The translations under genes and the position numbers were made by a program. A stretch of 64,000 nt of DNA from Nocardioides oceani (GTDB taxonomy: Bacteria > Actinomycetota > Actinomycetes > Propionibacteriales > Nocardioidaceae): the NCBI RefSeq assembly GCF_030412965.1, contig NZ_JAUHJQ010000002.1, forward strand, positions 372,001 to 436,000, in the 5' to 3' direction. Position 1 is the stretch's first letter; each line of letters starts with the position of its first letter. The notes under the pieces are model-generated. The model ran no database searches, was not told the DNA's origin, and saw only the letters and a program-made list of their open reading frames with translations. This document shows positions 36,940-45,239 of the stretch, piece after piece.

Positions 36940-36978
36940 CCCTCTCGGCCGTGCGCCCGGCGTACTAGCGTCGGGCGC

Positions 36979-38367
36979 ATGGCCGACCTCCACGACCTGA
37001 CCGCCCTGGAGCAGGGAGCGCTCGTCCGGCGTGGGGAGGTCTCGAGCCGCGAGCTCGTCGACCACTACCTCGAACGCGCCGACCGTCTCGACACGGTCGG
37101 CGCGTTCGTCACGCTCACCCCCGAGCAGGCCCGGGCGCGGGCCGCGGACGCCGCGGCGCCCGGTCCGCTCGCCGGGGTGCCCACCGCGGTCAAGGACCTC
37201 AACCTCGCCGCCGGCGTACGCACCACCTTCGGCTCGGCGGCGTTCGACGACTTCGTTCCGGAGGTCTCCGACGGGGTCGTGCTGTCGCTGGAGGACGCCG
37301 GCCTGGTGAGCATCGGGAAGACGACCACGCCCGAGTTCGGCTCGCCCTGCTACACCGAGCCCGACGGTCTCCCGCCGGCGGTGACCCCGTGGGACCGGAC
37401 CCGGATGGCCGGCGGGTCCTCCGGCGGTGCCGCCGCGGCGGTGGCCGCGGGGCTGGTGCCGGTCGCGCAGGGCTCCGACGGCGGCGGCTCGATCCGGATC
37501 CCCGCGTCGTGCTGCGGGCTGGTCGGCCTCAAGCCGTCCCGGGGGCGGATCTCCGGCTTCCCGATGTACGGCGACCCGGTCGGCCTGGCGACCGCCGGGC
37601 CCATCGCCCGCACCGTCCGTGACGCGGCCGCGCTGCTCGACGTGCTCGCCGGCCGCCGGGCGGGCGACCCGTCGTGGGCGCCGGAGCCGGGCGGGACCTT
37701 CCTCGCCGCGTGCGACCGGCCGCCGGGGCGGCTGCGGGTCGCCCGGTTCATCGAGCCCGTCATCGCCGACGTCGAGGTCGACCCGGCGGTCGTGCAAGCC
37801 TGGGAGGACGCCTCGCGGCTGCTGGAGTCGCTCGGCCACGAGGTCGAGGACGTCGCCGTGCCGCTGCCGCGCGAGGCCGTGCCGGTCTTCGAGACCTGCT
37901 GGGCGGTGCTGACCGCGATGTCGGCCGCGCCCGAGGGGCGCGAGCACCTCCTGCGTCCGCTCACCCGCTGGCTGGGTGGGATCGGCCACGCGGTCAGCGG
38001 TCCGGAGCTCGGGCTGGCGATCGGCGCGATGCGGCGGTTCGCGGCCCAGGCACTGGCCGACCTCGCGGCGTACGACCTGGTCCTGACGCCGACGCTGGCC
38101 GCGCCGCCGCTGCCGGTCGGGGCGATCCGGGACGACGAGGACCCGGCGGCGGACTTCGAGGCGCAGAAGCGGTTCACGCCGTGGACGTCGGCGTGGAACG
38201 TCACCGGGATGCCGGCCGTCTCGCTGCCGCTGCACTGGACCGACGACGGCCTGCCGGTGGGCGTGATGCTCGCGGCGCGGCCGGCCGAGGAGGAGCTGCT
38301 GCTCGCCGTCGCCGCCCAGGTTGAGGAGGCGGCGCCCTGGGCGCACCGTCGTCCGCCGGGGTGGTGA
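36979..38367 (+). CDS. amidase (amidase-signature family)
   Basis: 462 aa. Catalytic triad elements: Lys in TAVKDLNLAAG, cis-Ser and Ser nucleophile in the GGSSGGAAAAVAAGLVPVAQGSDGGGSIRIPASCCGLVGLKP block (key GGSSGG and GSDGGGSIR). TAGCGT (36966-36971) lies 7 nt before ATG 36979. No signal peptide. GatA is unlikely because gatB/C are absent and the length and motifs fit free-standing amidases or 6-aminohexanoate-dimer hydrolase-like enzymes. The substrate is unknown. It is followed 4 bp later by the AAC(2') gene. Confidence 0.9.
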   Translation: MADLHDLTALEQGALVRRGEVSSRELVDHYLERADRLDTVGAFVTLTPEQARARAADAAAPGPLAGVPTAVKDLNLAAGVRTTFGSAAFDDFVPEVSDGVVLSLEDAGLVSIGKTTTPEFGSPCYTEPDGLPPAVTPWDRTRMAGGSSGGAAAAVAAGLVPVAQGSDGGGSIRIPASCCGLVGLKPSRGRISGFPMYGDPVGLATAGPIARTVRDAAALLDVLAGRRAGDPSWAPEPGGTFLAACDRPPGRLRVARFIEPVIADVEVDPAVVQAWEDASRLLESLGHEVEDVAVPLPREAVPVFETCWAVLTAMSAAPEGREHLLRPLTRWLGGIGHAVSGPELGLAIGAMRRFAAQALADLAAYDLVLTPTLAAPPLPVGAIRDDEDPAADFEAQKRFTPWTSAWNVTGMPAVSLPLHWTDDGLPVGVMLAARPAEEELLLAVAAQVEEAAPWAHRRPPGW

Positions 38368-38371
38368 GCCG

Positions 38372-38917
38372 GTGCTGACGCCCGTCCACACCGCGCACCT
38401 GGGGGGCCCGGACCTCGCGGATGCCCGCGCGTTGATGGACCTCGCCTTCGACGACTTCTCCGACGCCGACTGGTCGCACGCGCTCGGCGGGATGCACGCG
38501 CTGGTCCGGGTCGGGGGCGCCCTGGTCGCGCACGGCTCGCTGGTGCAGCGCCGGCTGCTCGTCGGCGCGGGGGAGGAGCAGCGGTCGTGGCGGTGCGGGT
38601 ACGTCGAGGCGGTCGCCACCCACCCCGACCACCGGCGTCGGGGCCACGCGACCGCGGTCATGGCCGCGCTGGAGGCGCTCGCGCCGGCGTACGACGTGCT
38701 GGCGCTGTCGGCCTCCGACGCCGGCGCCGCGCTCTACCGCGGCCGCGGGTGGGTCCCGTGGCGCGGTCCGACGTCGGTGCTCGGGCCGTCGGGGCCGGAG
38801 CGGACGCCGGAGGACGACGGCTCGACGTACGTCCTGCCCGGCGCCCGCCCCCTCGACCTCGACCTCGACCTCGACGCGCCGCTCGCCTGCGACTGGCGCG
38901 ACGGCGACGTATGGTGA
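38372..38917 (+). CDS. aac(2')-I: aminoglycoside 2'-N-acetyltransferase, AAC(2')-I type
   Basis: 181 aa from GTG 38372. The sequence follows the mycobacterial AAC(2')-Ic pattern along its whole length: VHTAHLG, FDDFSDADWSHALGGMHALV, VQRRLLVG, CGYVEAVATHPDHRRRGHATAVM, GRGWVPWRGPTSVLGPSGPERTPEDDG (key GPTSVL and RTPEDDG) and the C-terminal CDWRDGDVW. In mycobacteria these are chromosomal, intrinsic enzymes that acetylate aminoglycosides carrying a 2'-amino group; the native role may lie in cell-wall or thiol metabolism. It lies 4 bp after the amidase, so probably shares its transcript. Confidence 0.9.
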   Translation: MLTPVHTAHLGGPDLADARALMDLAFDDFSDADWSHALGGMHALVRVGGALVAHGSLVQRRLLVGAGEEQRSWRCGYVEAVATHPDHRRRGHATAVMAALEALAPAYDVLALSASDAGAALYRGRGWVPWRGPTSVLGPSGPERTPEDDGSTYVLPGARPLDLDLDLDAPLACDWRDGDVW

Positions 38918-38926
38918 GCGGTTCGC

Positions 38927-39850
38927 TCAGATGGTGACGGCGATCTTGCCGCGGGTGCGGCCCTCCTCGTTGGCGCGGTGGGCGTCGGCGATCTGCTCGA
39001 GCGGGTACGTCGCGGCGAGGTCGACACGCAGCCTCCCCGCCTCGACGAGGTCGCGGAGCGCGTCGAGGTGCTCGATCACGGGCCGGACGAACACGTAGCG
39101 GCCGCCGAGCCCCAGGACGGTGTCGGCGTCGACCACCGAGGCGATCCGGGCGGCGTCGTGCACCTGGTCGGGTGCGTCCTCGAGGGCGTCGCCGCCGATG
39201 AGGTCGACGACCGCGTCGACCTTCGCGGTGAGCTGCTCGCTGACCGGGCCCTGCGTGTAGTCGATGACCTCGTCGACCCGGAGCTCGCGCAGGTGGTCGT
39301 GCTTGTCGCTGCGGGCGGTGCCCACGACGGTCGCACCCCGCGCCTTGGCGATCTGGACCGCGAGGTGGCCGACGCCGCCGGCCGCCGCGTGCACGAGCAC
39401 CCGGTCGCCCGCGCCGACGTCGAGCGCCTCGACGACGAGCTGGTACGCCGTCAGGCCGGCGAGCGGGAGCGCCGCCGCCTCCTCGAACGACAGGCTCGCG
39501 GGCTTGCGGGCGACGGTCCGCTCCGGCGCCGGGACCAGTTCCGCGGCGGTCCCGAAGGCGACGTCGTCGCGGCGCACGTAGCCGTAGACCTCGTCGCCCG
39601 GCCGCAGCCCGGTCCGCACCGACGGACCGACCGCCTCCACCACGCCGGCGACGTCCCAGCCGGGGATGATCGGCAGGTGGTGGGGGTAGGCGCCCTGGAG
39701 GTAACCCTCCCGGATCTTCCAGTCGACCGGGTTGACGCTCGTCGCCCGCGCCCGGACGAGCACCGTGTCCGGGCCGACCGGCGGGTCGTCCACCTCGCGG
39801 ACCTCCAACACGTCCGCCCCGCCGAACCGTTCGTGCACCGCTGCGCGCAC
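38927..39850 (-). CDS. zinc-independent NADPH:quinone oxidoreductase (MDR family)
   Basis: 307 aa, medium-chain dehydrogenase/reductase of the quinone oxidoreductase class. ATSVNPVDWKIREG, IPGWDVAGVVEAVG, AALPLAGLTAYQ and the NADPH motif VHAAAGGVGHLAVQIAKARGATVVGTA (key AAAGGVGHLA). No Cys-rich structural zinc lobe. The GTG at 39850 is preceded by GAAGGAGAGACGA. The open frame continues far upstream through the repeat array as low-complexity sequence and is not coding there. Confidence 0.9.
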   Translation of the reverse strand: MRAAVHERFGGADVLEVREVDDPPVGPDTVLVRARATSVNPVDWKIREGYLQGAYPHHLPIIPGWDVAGVVEAVGPSVRTGLRPGDEVYGYVRRDDVAFGTAAELVPAPERTVARKPASLSFEEAAALPLAGLTAYQLVVEALDVGAGDRVLVHAAAGGVGHLAVQIAKARGATVVGTARSDKHDHLRELRVDEVIDYTQGPVSEQLTAKVDAVVDLIGGDALEDAPDQVHDAARIASVVDADTVLGLGGRYVFVRPVIEHLDALRDLVEAGRLRVDLAATYPLEQIADAHRANEEGRTRGKIAVTI

Positions 39851-39945
39851 TCGTCTCTCCTTCGTCCTCGTGGTTCCTCGTCCCGCCCTCGGTGCCCCCG
39901 AGCCGGGGGGAGCCATGCACGCCGCGCCCGACCGGTCCGGCGCCC

Positions 39946-40466
39946 GATTCGCTGCTCGAGCAGCGAGCCTTGGCGAGCGTCGTCGAGACTCGGTCGAGCA
40001 GCGCAGGGCCTGACTCGCTGGTCGAGCAGCGAGCCTTGGCGAGCGTGGTCGAGACCCGGTGAGGTGCGCAGGGCCTGACACGCTGGTCGAGCAGGGAGCT
40101 TTGGCGAGCGTGGTCGAGACCCGGTGAGGTGCGCAGGGCCTGACTCGCTGGTCGAGCAGGGAGCTTTGGCGAGCGTCGTCGAGACCCGGTGAGGTGCGCA
40201 GGGCCTGACTCGCTGGTCGAGCAGCGAGCCTTGGCGAGCGTCGTCGAGGCCCGGTGAGGTGCGCGGGGCCTGGCTTGCTGGTCGAGCAGGGAGCTTTGGC
40301 GAGCGTCGTCGAGGCCCGGTGAGGTGCGAGGGGCCTGGCTTGCTGGTCGAGCAGGGAGCTTTGGCGAGCGTTGTCGAGGCCCGGTGAGGTGCGCGGGGCC
40401 TGGCTTGCTGGTCGAGCAGGGAGCTTTGGCGAGCGTCGTCGAGACCCGGTGAGGGTGCGCAGGGCC
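39946..40466 (+). repeat. 65-bp tandem repeat array (seven full copies plus a 5' partial)
   Basis: Full units begin at 40011, 40076, 40141, 40206, 40271, 40336 and 40401. Each contains GCTGGTCGAGCAG, GAGC(C/T)TTGGCGAGCGT, GTCGAG(A/G)CCCGGTGAG and GTGCGC(A/G)GGGCC. Within a unit GGTCGA and TCGAGACC-type ends make an imperfect palindrome. There are no spacers of unique sequence, so this is not CRISPR. Sequence drifts gradually from left to right (CGAGCC to GGAGCT; GAGACC to GAGGCC), as expected from unequal exchange. Confidence 0.95.
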
Positions 40467-40629
40467 TTGGGGTAGTCGTCCGGCTGTCGGGAGGCGCCGT
40501 GCGAAGAGATTTGAGTAAGGCGTGGTTGCGCGCCGCTGTGGTCGAGGTGCTTGGTCGCGGTTGCTGGTCGGGTTGCGGGCAGGCGGGGGTCGACCGCTGT
40601 GGTCACAGTGGTCGAGAGACGCCCGGGAG

Positions 40630-40810
40630 ATGACTGGGCTTCCGGCTGGTTGAGGAGCGCGCTGGCGCGCGTATCGGAACCGGTGAGGCGGCCGGGCGCC
40701 GGGTGGCGCGGTGCAGGGGGCTTGCTGAGAAGCCGTGATCGCGCGCCTCGTTCAAGGGATCCCGGCTGGTTGAGGAGCGCGCGCCGGCGCGGGTCTCGAA
40801 ACCGGCCAGC
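40630..40810 (+). repeat. two related palindromic repeats before the HNH gene
   Basis: CCGGCTGGTTGAGGAGCGCG occurs near 40640 and again near 40762, each ending in TCGGAACCGG or TCTCGAAACCGGCC. Same family as the 65-bp units but with a GAGGAGCGCGC core. The second copy abuts the 3' end of the HNH gene. Between 40467 and 40630 I see no gene. Confidence 0.75.
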
Positions 40811-40813
40811 GGT

Positions 40814-42085
40814 CTATGTCCGCATGTGGAAGGCGACCTTCCCGTTGGGCAGGTGGGTGGTCTCGTAGGCGGGGTCGTGGATGCGTGCGTGGTGGCGTGG
40901 GCAGAGGTTCCTGGCGTTGCTCAGGTCTGTCGTGCCGCCGTGTGCCCAGGGCTGGTCGTGGTGGGCGTGGCAGAGGTGGGCGGGCCAGTCGCACCCGTCG
41001 GCGGTGCAGGTCGGCTGGGTGATGTTCAGTCCGCGGCGTTGCGCACCGGAGAACAGTCGGGACCGTCGGCCGAGGTCGAGCAGCTCGGACTTCGAGCCGA
41101 GCACGGCGGGGACGAGTCCGGCTTCGCACGCCAGCCGGCGGGCGGTGGCGGCGGAGATGACTCCACCGCCGTCGAGCACGCCGGGCGCGAGGCCGCCCAT
41201 CAGTGACTCGAGGTCGATGGTGACGACGACGGTGGCGTTGAGTCCGCCGAGCTGGGGCAGCTTGTCGGCAGGGAGTCGTTCGAGGAGCTCGCAGAGGGCG
41301 TCGCCCATCCGTTCTGGGGAGGGCCGCCGTTCGACCTCGGGCTCTTCTCCTGCGTCGGCGGCGTCCTTGGTGGCGGCTTGGTGCTTGGGTGCGGCGAACG
41401 CGAGCAGCATCTTGTGCAGCATCGCTCCGTGCAGCTCGGGGATGGAGAACTTCCCGCGGTAGCTGCCCTTCCCGTCGGGGCACATCGTGAACCACGCGTT
41501 GGCACGCGTCTCGCGCTCTTCTCGTTCGAGGGTGCGGGCGTCGCGGGCCTCGCCGATCTCGGGTGCGACGACGGTGAGGACGTGCTTGGCGAGGGTCGCG
41601 AGTGCCTTGGGGTCGCGGTGGACGGCTTCGGCGAGGAGGTGCTGCTCGGCGCGGGCGGGAATCGTGGGGTCGTCGAGGTCGTCGGGGAGCCGGTCGATGC
41701 AGTCGGTGATGACGCGGGCGTGGTCGCCCGAGATCGCGCCCTCGGTCAGCGCGGCCGCGGTCGGGTGGTGCCGATCGAGTGACTCCGCGAGCCGCATCCG
41801 GGACTTCGCGACCGGCCGGTTCTGCCGGGTCTGGTGGCCCCACCACGACGCGGTGTCGGTGGCGCCGACTCGTTCCCCGACGTGACGGCGGTCGGCCTCG
41901 GCGGCCAACCGCAGCTCGAGCGCCTCAGCCTGGGCGCGGAGTCGGGTGGCTTCGAGGAGGGTGGTCGCGACCTCGTCGTCGGACATCTGCCACAGGTCCG
42001 AGGTGGCCGCTGAGCGGACCTTGCGTCGGGACTTCGCGACAGCACGGCACACGGTGTGCGCGTGGTGTCTCGAGTCCTTGGCCAT
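40814..42085 (-). CDS. DUF222/13E12-type HNH endonuclease
   Basis: 423 aa. Residues about 30-260 are the DUF222 (13E12 repeat) domain: SDDEVATTLLEATRLRAQAEALELRLAAEADRR, GATDTASWWGHQTRQNRPVAKSRMRLAESL and ISGDHARVITDCIDRLP. The C-terminal HNH motif is CTADGCDWPAHLCHAHHDQPWAHGGTTDLSNARNLCPRHHARIHD, with paired Cys for zinc and the catalytic H-N-H (key LCHAHH, N-ARNLCPRHH). ATG 42085 is chosen because everything upstream in the frame is translated repeat sequence. Such genes occur in many copies in Actinobacteria and behave like mobile elements; their action is unproven. It is bracketed by repeats in inverted orientation. Confidence 0.9.
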   Translation of the reverse strand: MAKDSRHHAHTVCRAVAKSRRKVRSAATSDLWQMSDDEVATTLLEATRLRAQAEALELRLAAEADRRHVGERVGATDTASWWGHQTRQNRPVAKSRMRLAESLDRHHPTAAALTEGAISGDHARVITDCIDRLPDDLDDPTIPARAEQHLLAEAVHRDPKALATLAKHVLTVVAPEIGEARDARTLEREERETRANAWFTMCPDGKGSYRGKFSIPELHGAMLHKMLLAFAAPKHQAATKDAADAGEEPEVERRPSPERMGDALCELLERLPADKLPQLGGLNATVVVTIDLESLMGGLAPGVLDGGGVISAATARRLACEAGLVPAVLGSKSELLDLGRRSRLFSGAQRRGLNITQPTCTADGCDWPAHLCHAHHDQPWAHGGTTDLSNARNLCPRHHARIHDPAYETTHLPNGKVAFHMRT

Positions 42086-42164
42086 GGGTCCACTCAAGCA
42101 CCCGCCACCGACAGTCCGACCGCTGTTTCCCCAGGTCAGACCGCGTATCGGACAACCAGTTCGC

Positions 42165-42595
42165 GTGATTCTCCGGCGGGTTTCGAGATGGTCGCTGCGC
42201 GACCTCCTCGACCAGCCGGGAGCCGGACGAGCCCGCAGCCCCCGCCCACCCATCCTGTAGCTGCCTCCACCGCAACCACCCACGGTCCGCAGGCCGCAGG
42301 TCGGCTCATTGGGTCTCGACATCGTCGGCGCTGGCGCGCCTCCTGCTCGACCAGCGGGGGCCCGGCGGCCTTTCGTCGACCAGCCGGGAGACGGACGAGC
42401 AGCGCACGTCGCGGCGTACCTTCCCCGTAGCTGCCTCCATCCCGACCATCCCGCGGCCCGCAGGCCGCAGGTCGGCTCACCGGGTCTCGACGTCGTCGGC
42501 GCTGGCGCGCCTTCTGCTCGACCAGCGCGGCGCTCGCGGGGTCTCGACATCGTCGGCGCTGGCGCGCCTCCTGCTCGACCAGCGGTTGCTGGGGG
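42165..42595 (-). repeat. palindromic repeats in opposite orientation after the HNH gene
   Basis: Four copies, reading on the minus strand GCTGGTCGAG(C/G)AG...GTCGAGACCC or TCTCGAAACC: near 42180-42223, 42306-42350, 42480-42526 and 42540-42586. Two are embedded in a larger duplicated segment that also carries GTAGCTGCCTCCA and GCAGGCCGCAGGTCGGCTCA. The stretch 42086-42595 holds nothing else I can call a gene. Confidence 0.85.
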
Positions 42596-43207
42596 TCAGT
42601 CGCCGAGGCCGCGGGCTTGGAGGGCGTCGCCCGTCTCGTGGGCGCGGGCGACGACGCGGACGACGAAGGGGGTGAGGTAGGCGCGGGGGTGGCGGCCCAG
42701 GCCGCGGGCGCGGGCTGCGTCGCGGGTCTCGAGGGCGAGGGCGAGGGTGGCGGGGAGGGCGGCGATGGCGAGGGAGAAGACGAGGGCGACGCGTTCGGGA
42801 TCGACGCCGATCCGGCGCAGCGGGCGCAGCCAGCGGACGATCGCGTCGAGGAGGGCGTTCACGGGGGTGGTGGAGGTGAGGACGAGGGCGGCGAGGGCGA
42901 GGACGACGAGGTCGACGGTGGTCTCGACGGCGCGGGGGAGACCGTTCACCCACCACTGCACGGCCGACACGAGGACGACGAGCACCGCGAGGCTGCGCAG
43001 CGCCCGAAGGACGGCGCCGAGCCGGACCCGGGCGACGGCGGCGGCCAGCAGGGTGAGGGCGAGGTAGCCGAACGACGCCGGCATCGAGCGCACGAGCACC
43101 ACCGCCAGGCTGAGGACGGCGAGCCCGAGCACCTTCGGGCCGACGGGCAGCCGGTGCAGGAGCGTGCTTCCCGGCTGGTAGGTGCCGACGAGGAGCGGCT
43201 GGCTCAC
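42596..43207 (-). CDS. bioN: biotin ECF transporter T component
   Basis: 203 aa, EcfT family. Hydrophobic helices (LAVLSLAVVLV, FGYLALTLLAAAVA, LAVLVVLVSAVQW, LVVLALAALVL) are followed by the cytoplasmic helices bearing the two Ala-Arg-Gly ATPase-contact motifs: AARARGLGR and ALQARGLGD. It connects the S component BioY to the ATPase in the biotin importer. ATG 43207 overlaps the stop of bioM by 4 nt. Its 3' end meets the repeat region. Confidence 0.92.
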   Translation of the reverse strand: MSQPLLVGTYQPGSTLLHRLPVGPKVLGLAVLSLAVVLVRSMPASFGYLALTLLAAAVARVRLGAVLRALRSLAVLVVLVSAVQWWVNGLPRAVETTVDLVVLALAALVLTSTTPVNALLDAIVRWLRPLRRIGVDPERVALVFSLAIAALPATLALALETRDAARARGLGRHPRAYLTPFVVRVVARAHETGDALQARGLGD

Positions 43208-43896
43208 GCGGTCACCGCGGCGACGTAGTGGTCCACGGCGGCCTCCGCCGCGCCGTCGTACGCCACGGCCCCGTCGAGCACCACCAGCACCCGGTCGCAG
43301 CGGCGCGCGAGGTCGAGGTCGTGGGTGACCAGGACCAGCCGCTGGGGGAGCGAGAACAGCAGGTCGGCGACCCGGCGGGAGTTCGCGAGGTCCAGCAGCG
43401 TGGTCGGCTCGTCGGCGACCAGCACCTCCGGCTCGGTCGCCAGCACCCCGGCGAGCGCGAGCAGCTGCTTCTGCCCGCCGGACAGGGCGTGCACCGAGGT
43501 GTCGGCGTGGCCGGCGAGGCCGTGCTCGGCGAGCACCTCGAGCGCGCGGGCGCGGCGGCGTGCGGGATCGCGCTCGGACCGCCGCAGGGACAGCTCGACG
43601 TCCTCGACGCAGGTCGGCATCACCAGCTGCGCGGAGGGGTCGGTGAAGCAGAAGCCCACCCGGCGGCGTACGGCGGCGCCCTCGCGCGCCACGTCGAGGC
43701 CGTCGACCAGCACCCGCCCGGCGGTGGGCGTGACCAGCCCGTTGAGCAGACGTGCGAGCGTGGACTTCCCCGAGCCGTTCGCCCCGACCACGCCGACCCG
43801 GCGCTCGGCGAGGCTGAGTGTGGTCGGCGCGAGCACGACGCGGTCTCCGTCCGCGGTGGGGACGACGACCGAGGCGGCGTCGAGCTCGATCGTCAC
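43204..43896 (-). CDS. bioM: biotin ECF transporter ATPase
   Basis: 230 aa single ABC ATPase domain. Walker [11 protein letters not shown]-loop FCFTDPSAQLVMP, signature ALSGGQKQLLALAGVL, Walker B VLVADEPTTLLD, H-loop LVTHDLDLARRCD. Short length and context identify EcfA of the bioYMN importer. It overlaps bioY upstream and bioN downstream by 4 nt each, so the three proteins are made in fixed ratio. Confidence 0.92.
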   Translation of the reverse strand: MTIELDAASVVVPTADGDRVVLAPTTLSLAERRVGVVGANGSGKSTLARLLNGLVTPTAGRVLVDGLDVAREGAAVRRRVGFCFTDPSAQLVMPTCVEDVELSLRRSERDPARRRARALEVLAEHGLAGHADTSVHALSGGQKQLLALAGVLATEPEVLVADEPTTLLDLANSRRVADLLFSLPQRLVLVTHDLDLARRCDRVLVVLDGAVAYDGAAEAAVDHYVAAVTA

Positions 43897-44548
43897 CGGC
43901 GGATCACCGTCGGTGCAGCAGCTGCGGGAACGCGCGGTGCACCTCGGCCGCGACCAGCGCGACGAGGGCGGCCTTGAGCACGTCGCCGGCCCAGAACGGC
44001 GCGTCGTAGCCCCACGCGACCGACCACGGGACGTCGTACCAGTACTTCATCCCGACGATCCCGAGCAGGTGGTTGACCACGACGGCCGGCACGGCGCAGC
44101 AGAAGACCCAGAACGCCCGGGTCTTCCGCGCCCGACCGGCCACCTGGGCGACGAGCAGCCCGGCGAGGCCGGCGATGAGCGGGAAGGACCACAGGTAGCC
44201 CGCGGTCGGGCCGGTGAAGGTCCCGAGACCGCCCTCGCGGCCGGAGAACACCGGCAGCCCGATCGCGCCGAGCCCGAGGTAGAGCAGGACGGCGAGGAGC
44301 CCGCGGGTGGGGCCGAGCACGCAGCCGGCGAGGAGGATGCCGAAGGTCTGCAGGGTGATCTCGACCCCGGCGCCGCCGACGGGCACGCCGCCGACCAGGG
44401 CACACGCGGCGATGAGGGCCGCGAACGCCGCGACGAGCGCGAGGTCGGTGGTGGTGAGGCGGGGCCGGCGACCGGCGGGGGCCGAGGTGGTGCTGGGGCC
44501 GGTGCTGGGGCCGGTGCTGGGGCCGGTGCTGGGGTCGGTCATCGTCAT
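43893..44548 (-). CDS. bioY: biotin ECF transporter S component
   Basis: About 218 aa, BioY family. Six hydrophobic helices with LVGGVPVGGAGVEITLQTFGILLAGCVLGPTRGLLAVLLYLGLGAIGLPVFSG (key residues TLQTFGILLAG, GPxxG, YLxLGAIGLPVF) and GPTAGYLWSFPLIAG. It captures biotin in the membrane. The N-terminus is an odd Ser/Thr/Gly/Pro tail made of GPST repeats, encoded by a 12-bp tandem repeat (GGGGCCGGTGCT). Divergent from bioQ, with two operator palindromes in between. Confidence 0.94.
44488..44537 (-). repeat. 12-bp tandem repeat in the bioY 5' end
   Basis: GGGGCCGGTGCT-type unit repeated about four times (+ strand), encoding GPST repeats near the BioY N-terminus. Copy number may vary between strains. 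Confidence 0.8.
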
Positions 44549-44570
44549 CGCGGTTCCTTCGGCAGAGACC

Positions 44571-44598
44571 TGAACGCTGGTCAGGTGAACGGCGTTCA
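44571..44598. promoter_or_regulatory. two BioQ operator palindromes
   Basis: TGAACGCTGGTCA (44571-44583, one mismatch) and TGAACGGCGTTCA (44586-44598, perfect) match the TGAAC-N3-GTTCA type of BioQ box known in Corynebacterium and relatives. Start-to-start spacing is 15 bp. They lie between bioY and bioQ. Confidence 0.88.
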
Positions 44599-44645
44599 GG
44601 TTAGGCTGGGGGTCCGGTCCGGGTCAATGCAGAGGGAGACGTGAC

Positions 44646-45230
44646 GTGCGCAACCACCGCGAGGACGTCGTCGACCAGGCGTTGCGGGTGCTGGACACCT
44701 ACGGGCTCGCCGACCTGACCATGCGGCGGCTGGCCAAGGAGCTGGGCGTGCAGCCGAGCGCGCTCTACCACCACTTCCCGAGCAAGCAGCTGCTCCTGGC
44801 CGCCGTGGCCGACGAGCTGCTGGCCCGTGGCGCCCGCCCCGCCCCCGAGGGCACGTGGGAGCAGCGCGCCCTGGGCCGCTGCACCGAGCTGCGCGACGCG
44901 ATGCTGGCCTACCGCGACGGCGCGGAGGTCGTGGCGACGGTGCACGCGTTCGGGCTCGGCGCGGCCGCCCCCGAGGACGCGCTGGCCGAGGCGGTCGCAG
45001 GATCCGGCGCACCGCCCGACCTGGTCCGCTCCGCCACCCGCACGCTGCTGCACCTCGTGTTCGGCCACACCGTCGACGAGCAGACCCACCTCCAGGCCGG
45101 CAGCGCGGGCGCGATCGAGGACGGCCCGCGGGAGCGCTCCGACCTCGAGGTGGGGGTCGGGCTGGTGCTCGACGGCATCCGCAGCCGTACCGGCGCCGCC
45201 AGCACGAGCCGCGCCGAGCGGGCTCGCTAG
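44646..45230 (+). CDS. bioQ: BioQ-type TetR regulator
   Basis: 194 aa from GTG 44646. HTH: EDVVDQALRVLDTYGLADLTMRRLAKELGVQPSALYHHFPSKQLLLAAVADELL (key LTMRRLAKELGVQPSALYHHFPSKQ), the BioQ/YcnC-like form. It is divergent from bioYMN and faces two TGAAC palindromes, so it is expected to repress biotin uptake and itself, as BioQ does in Corynebacterium. Its TAG stop is also part of the TAGGGT hexamer of the next gene. Confidence 0.88.
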   Translation: MRNHREDVVDQALRVLDTYGLADLTMRRLAKELGVQPSALYHHFPSKQLLLAAVADELLARGARPAPEGTWEQRALGRCTELRDAMLAYRDGAEVVATVHAFGLGAAAPEDALAEAVAGSGAPPDLVRSATRTLLHLVFGHTVDEQTHLQAGSAGAIEDGPRERSDLEVGVGLVLDGIRSRTGAASTSRAERAR

Positions 45231-45239
45231 GGTCGAGCC

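Noticed and set aside
39946..40466. CRISPR-like array
   Set aside because: Units repeat along their whole 65 bp; there are no unique spacers and no cas genes.
42086..42550. N-terminal extension of the HNH protein (about 155 codons)
   Set aside because: The extra codons are translated palindromic repeats (duplicated APAPTTSRPGEPTCGL-like segments), not a domain. ATG 42085 begins the conserved part.
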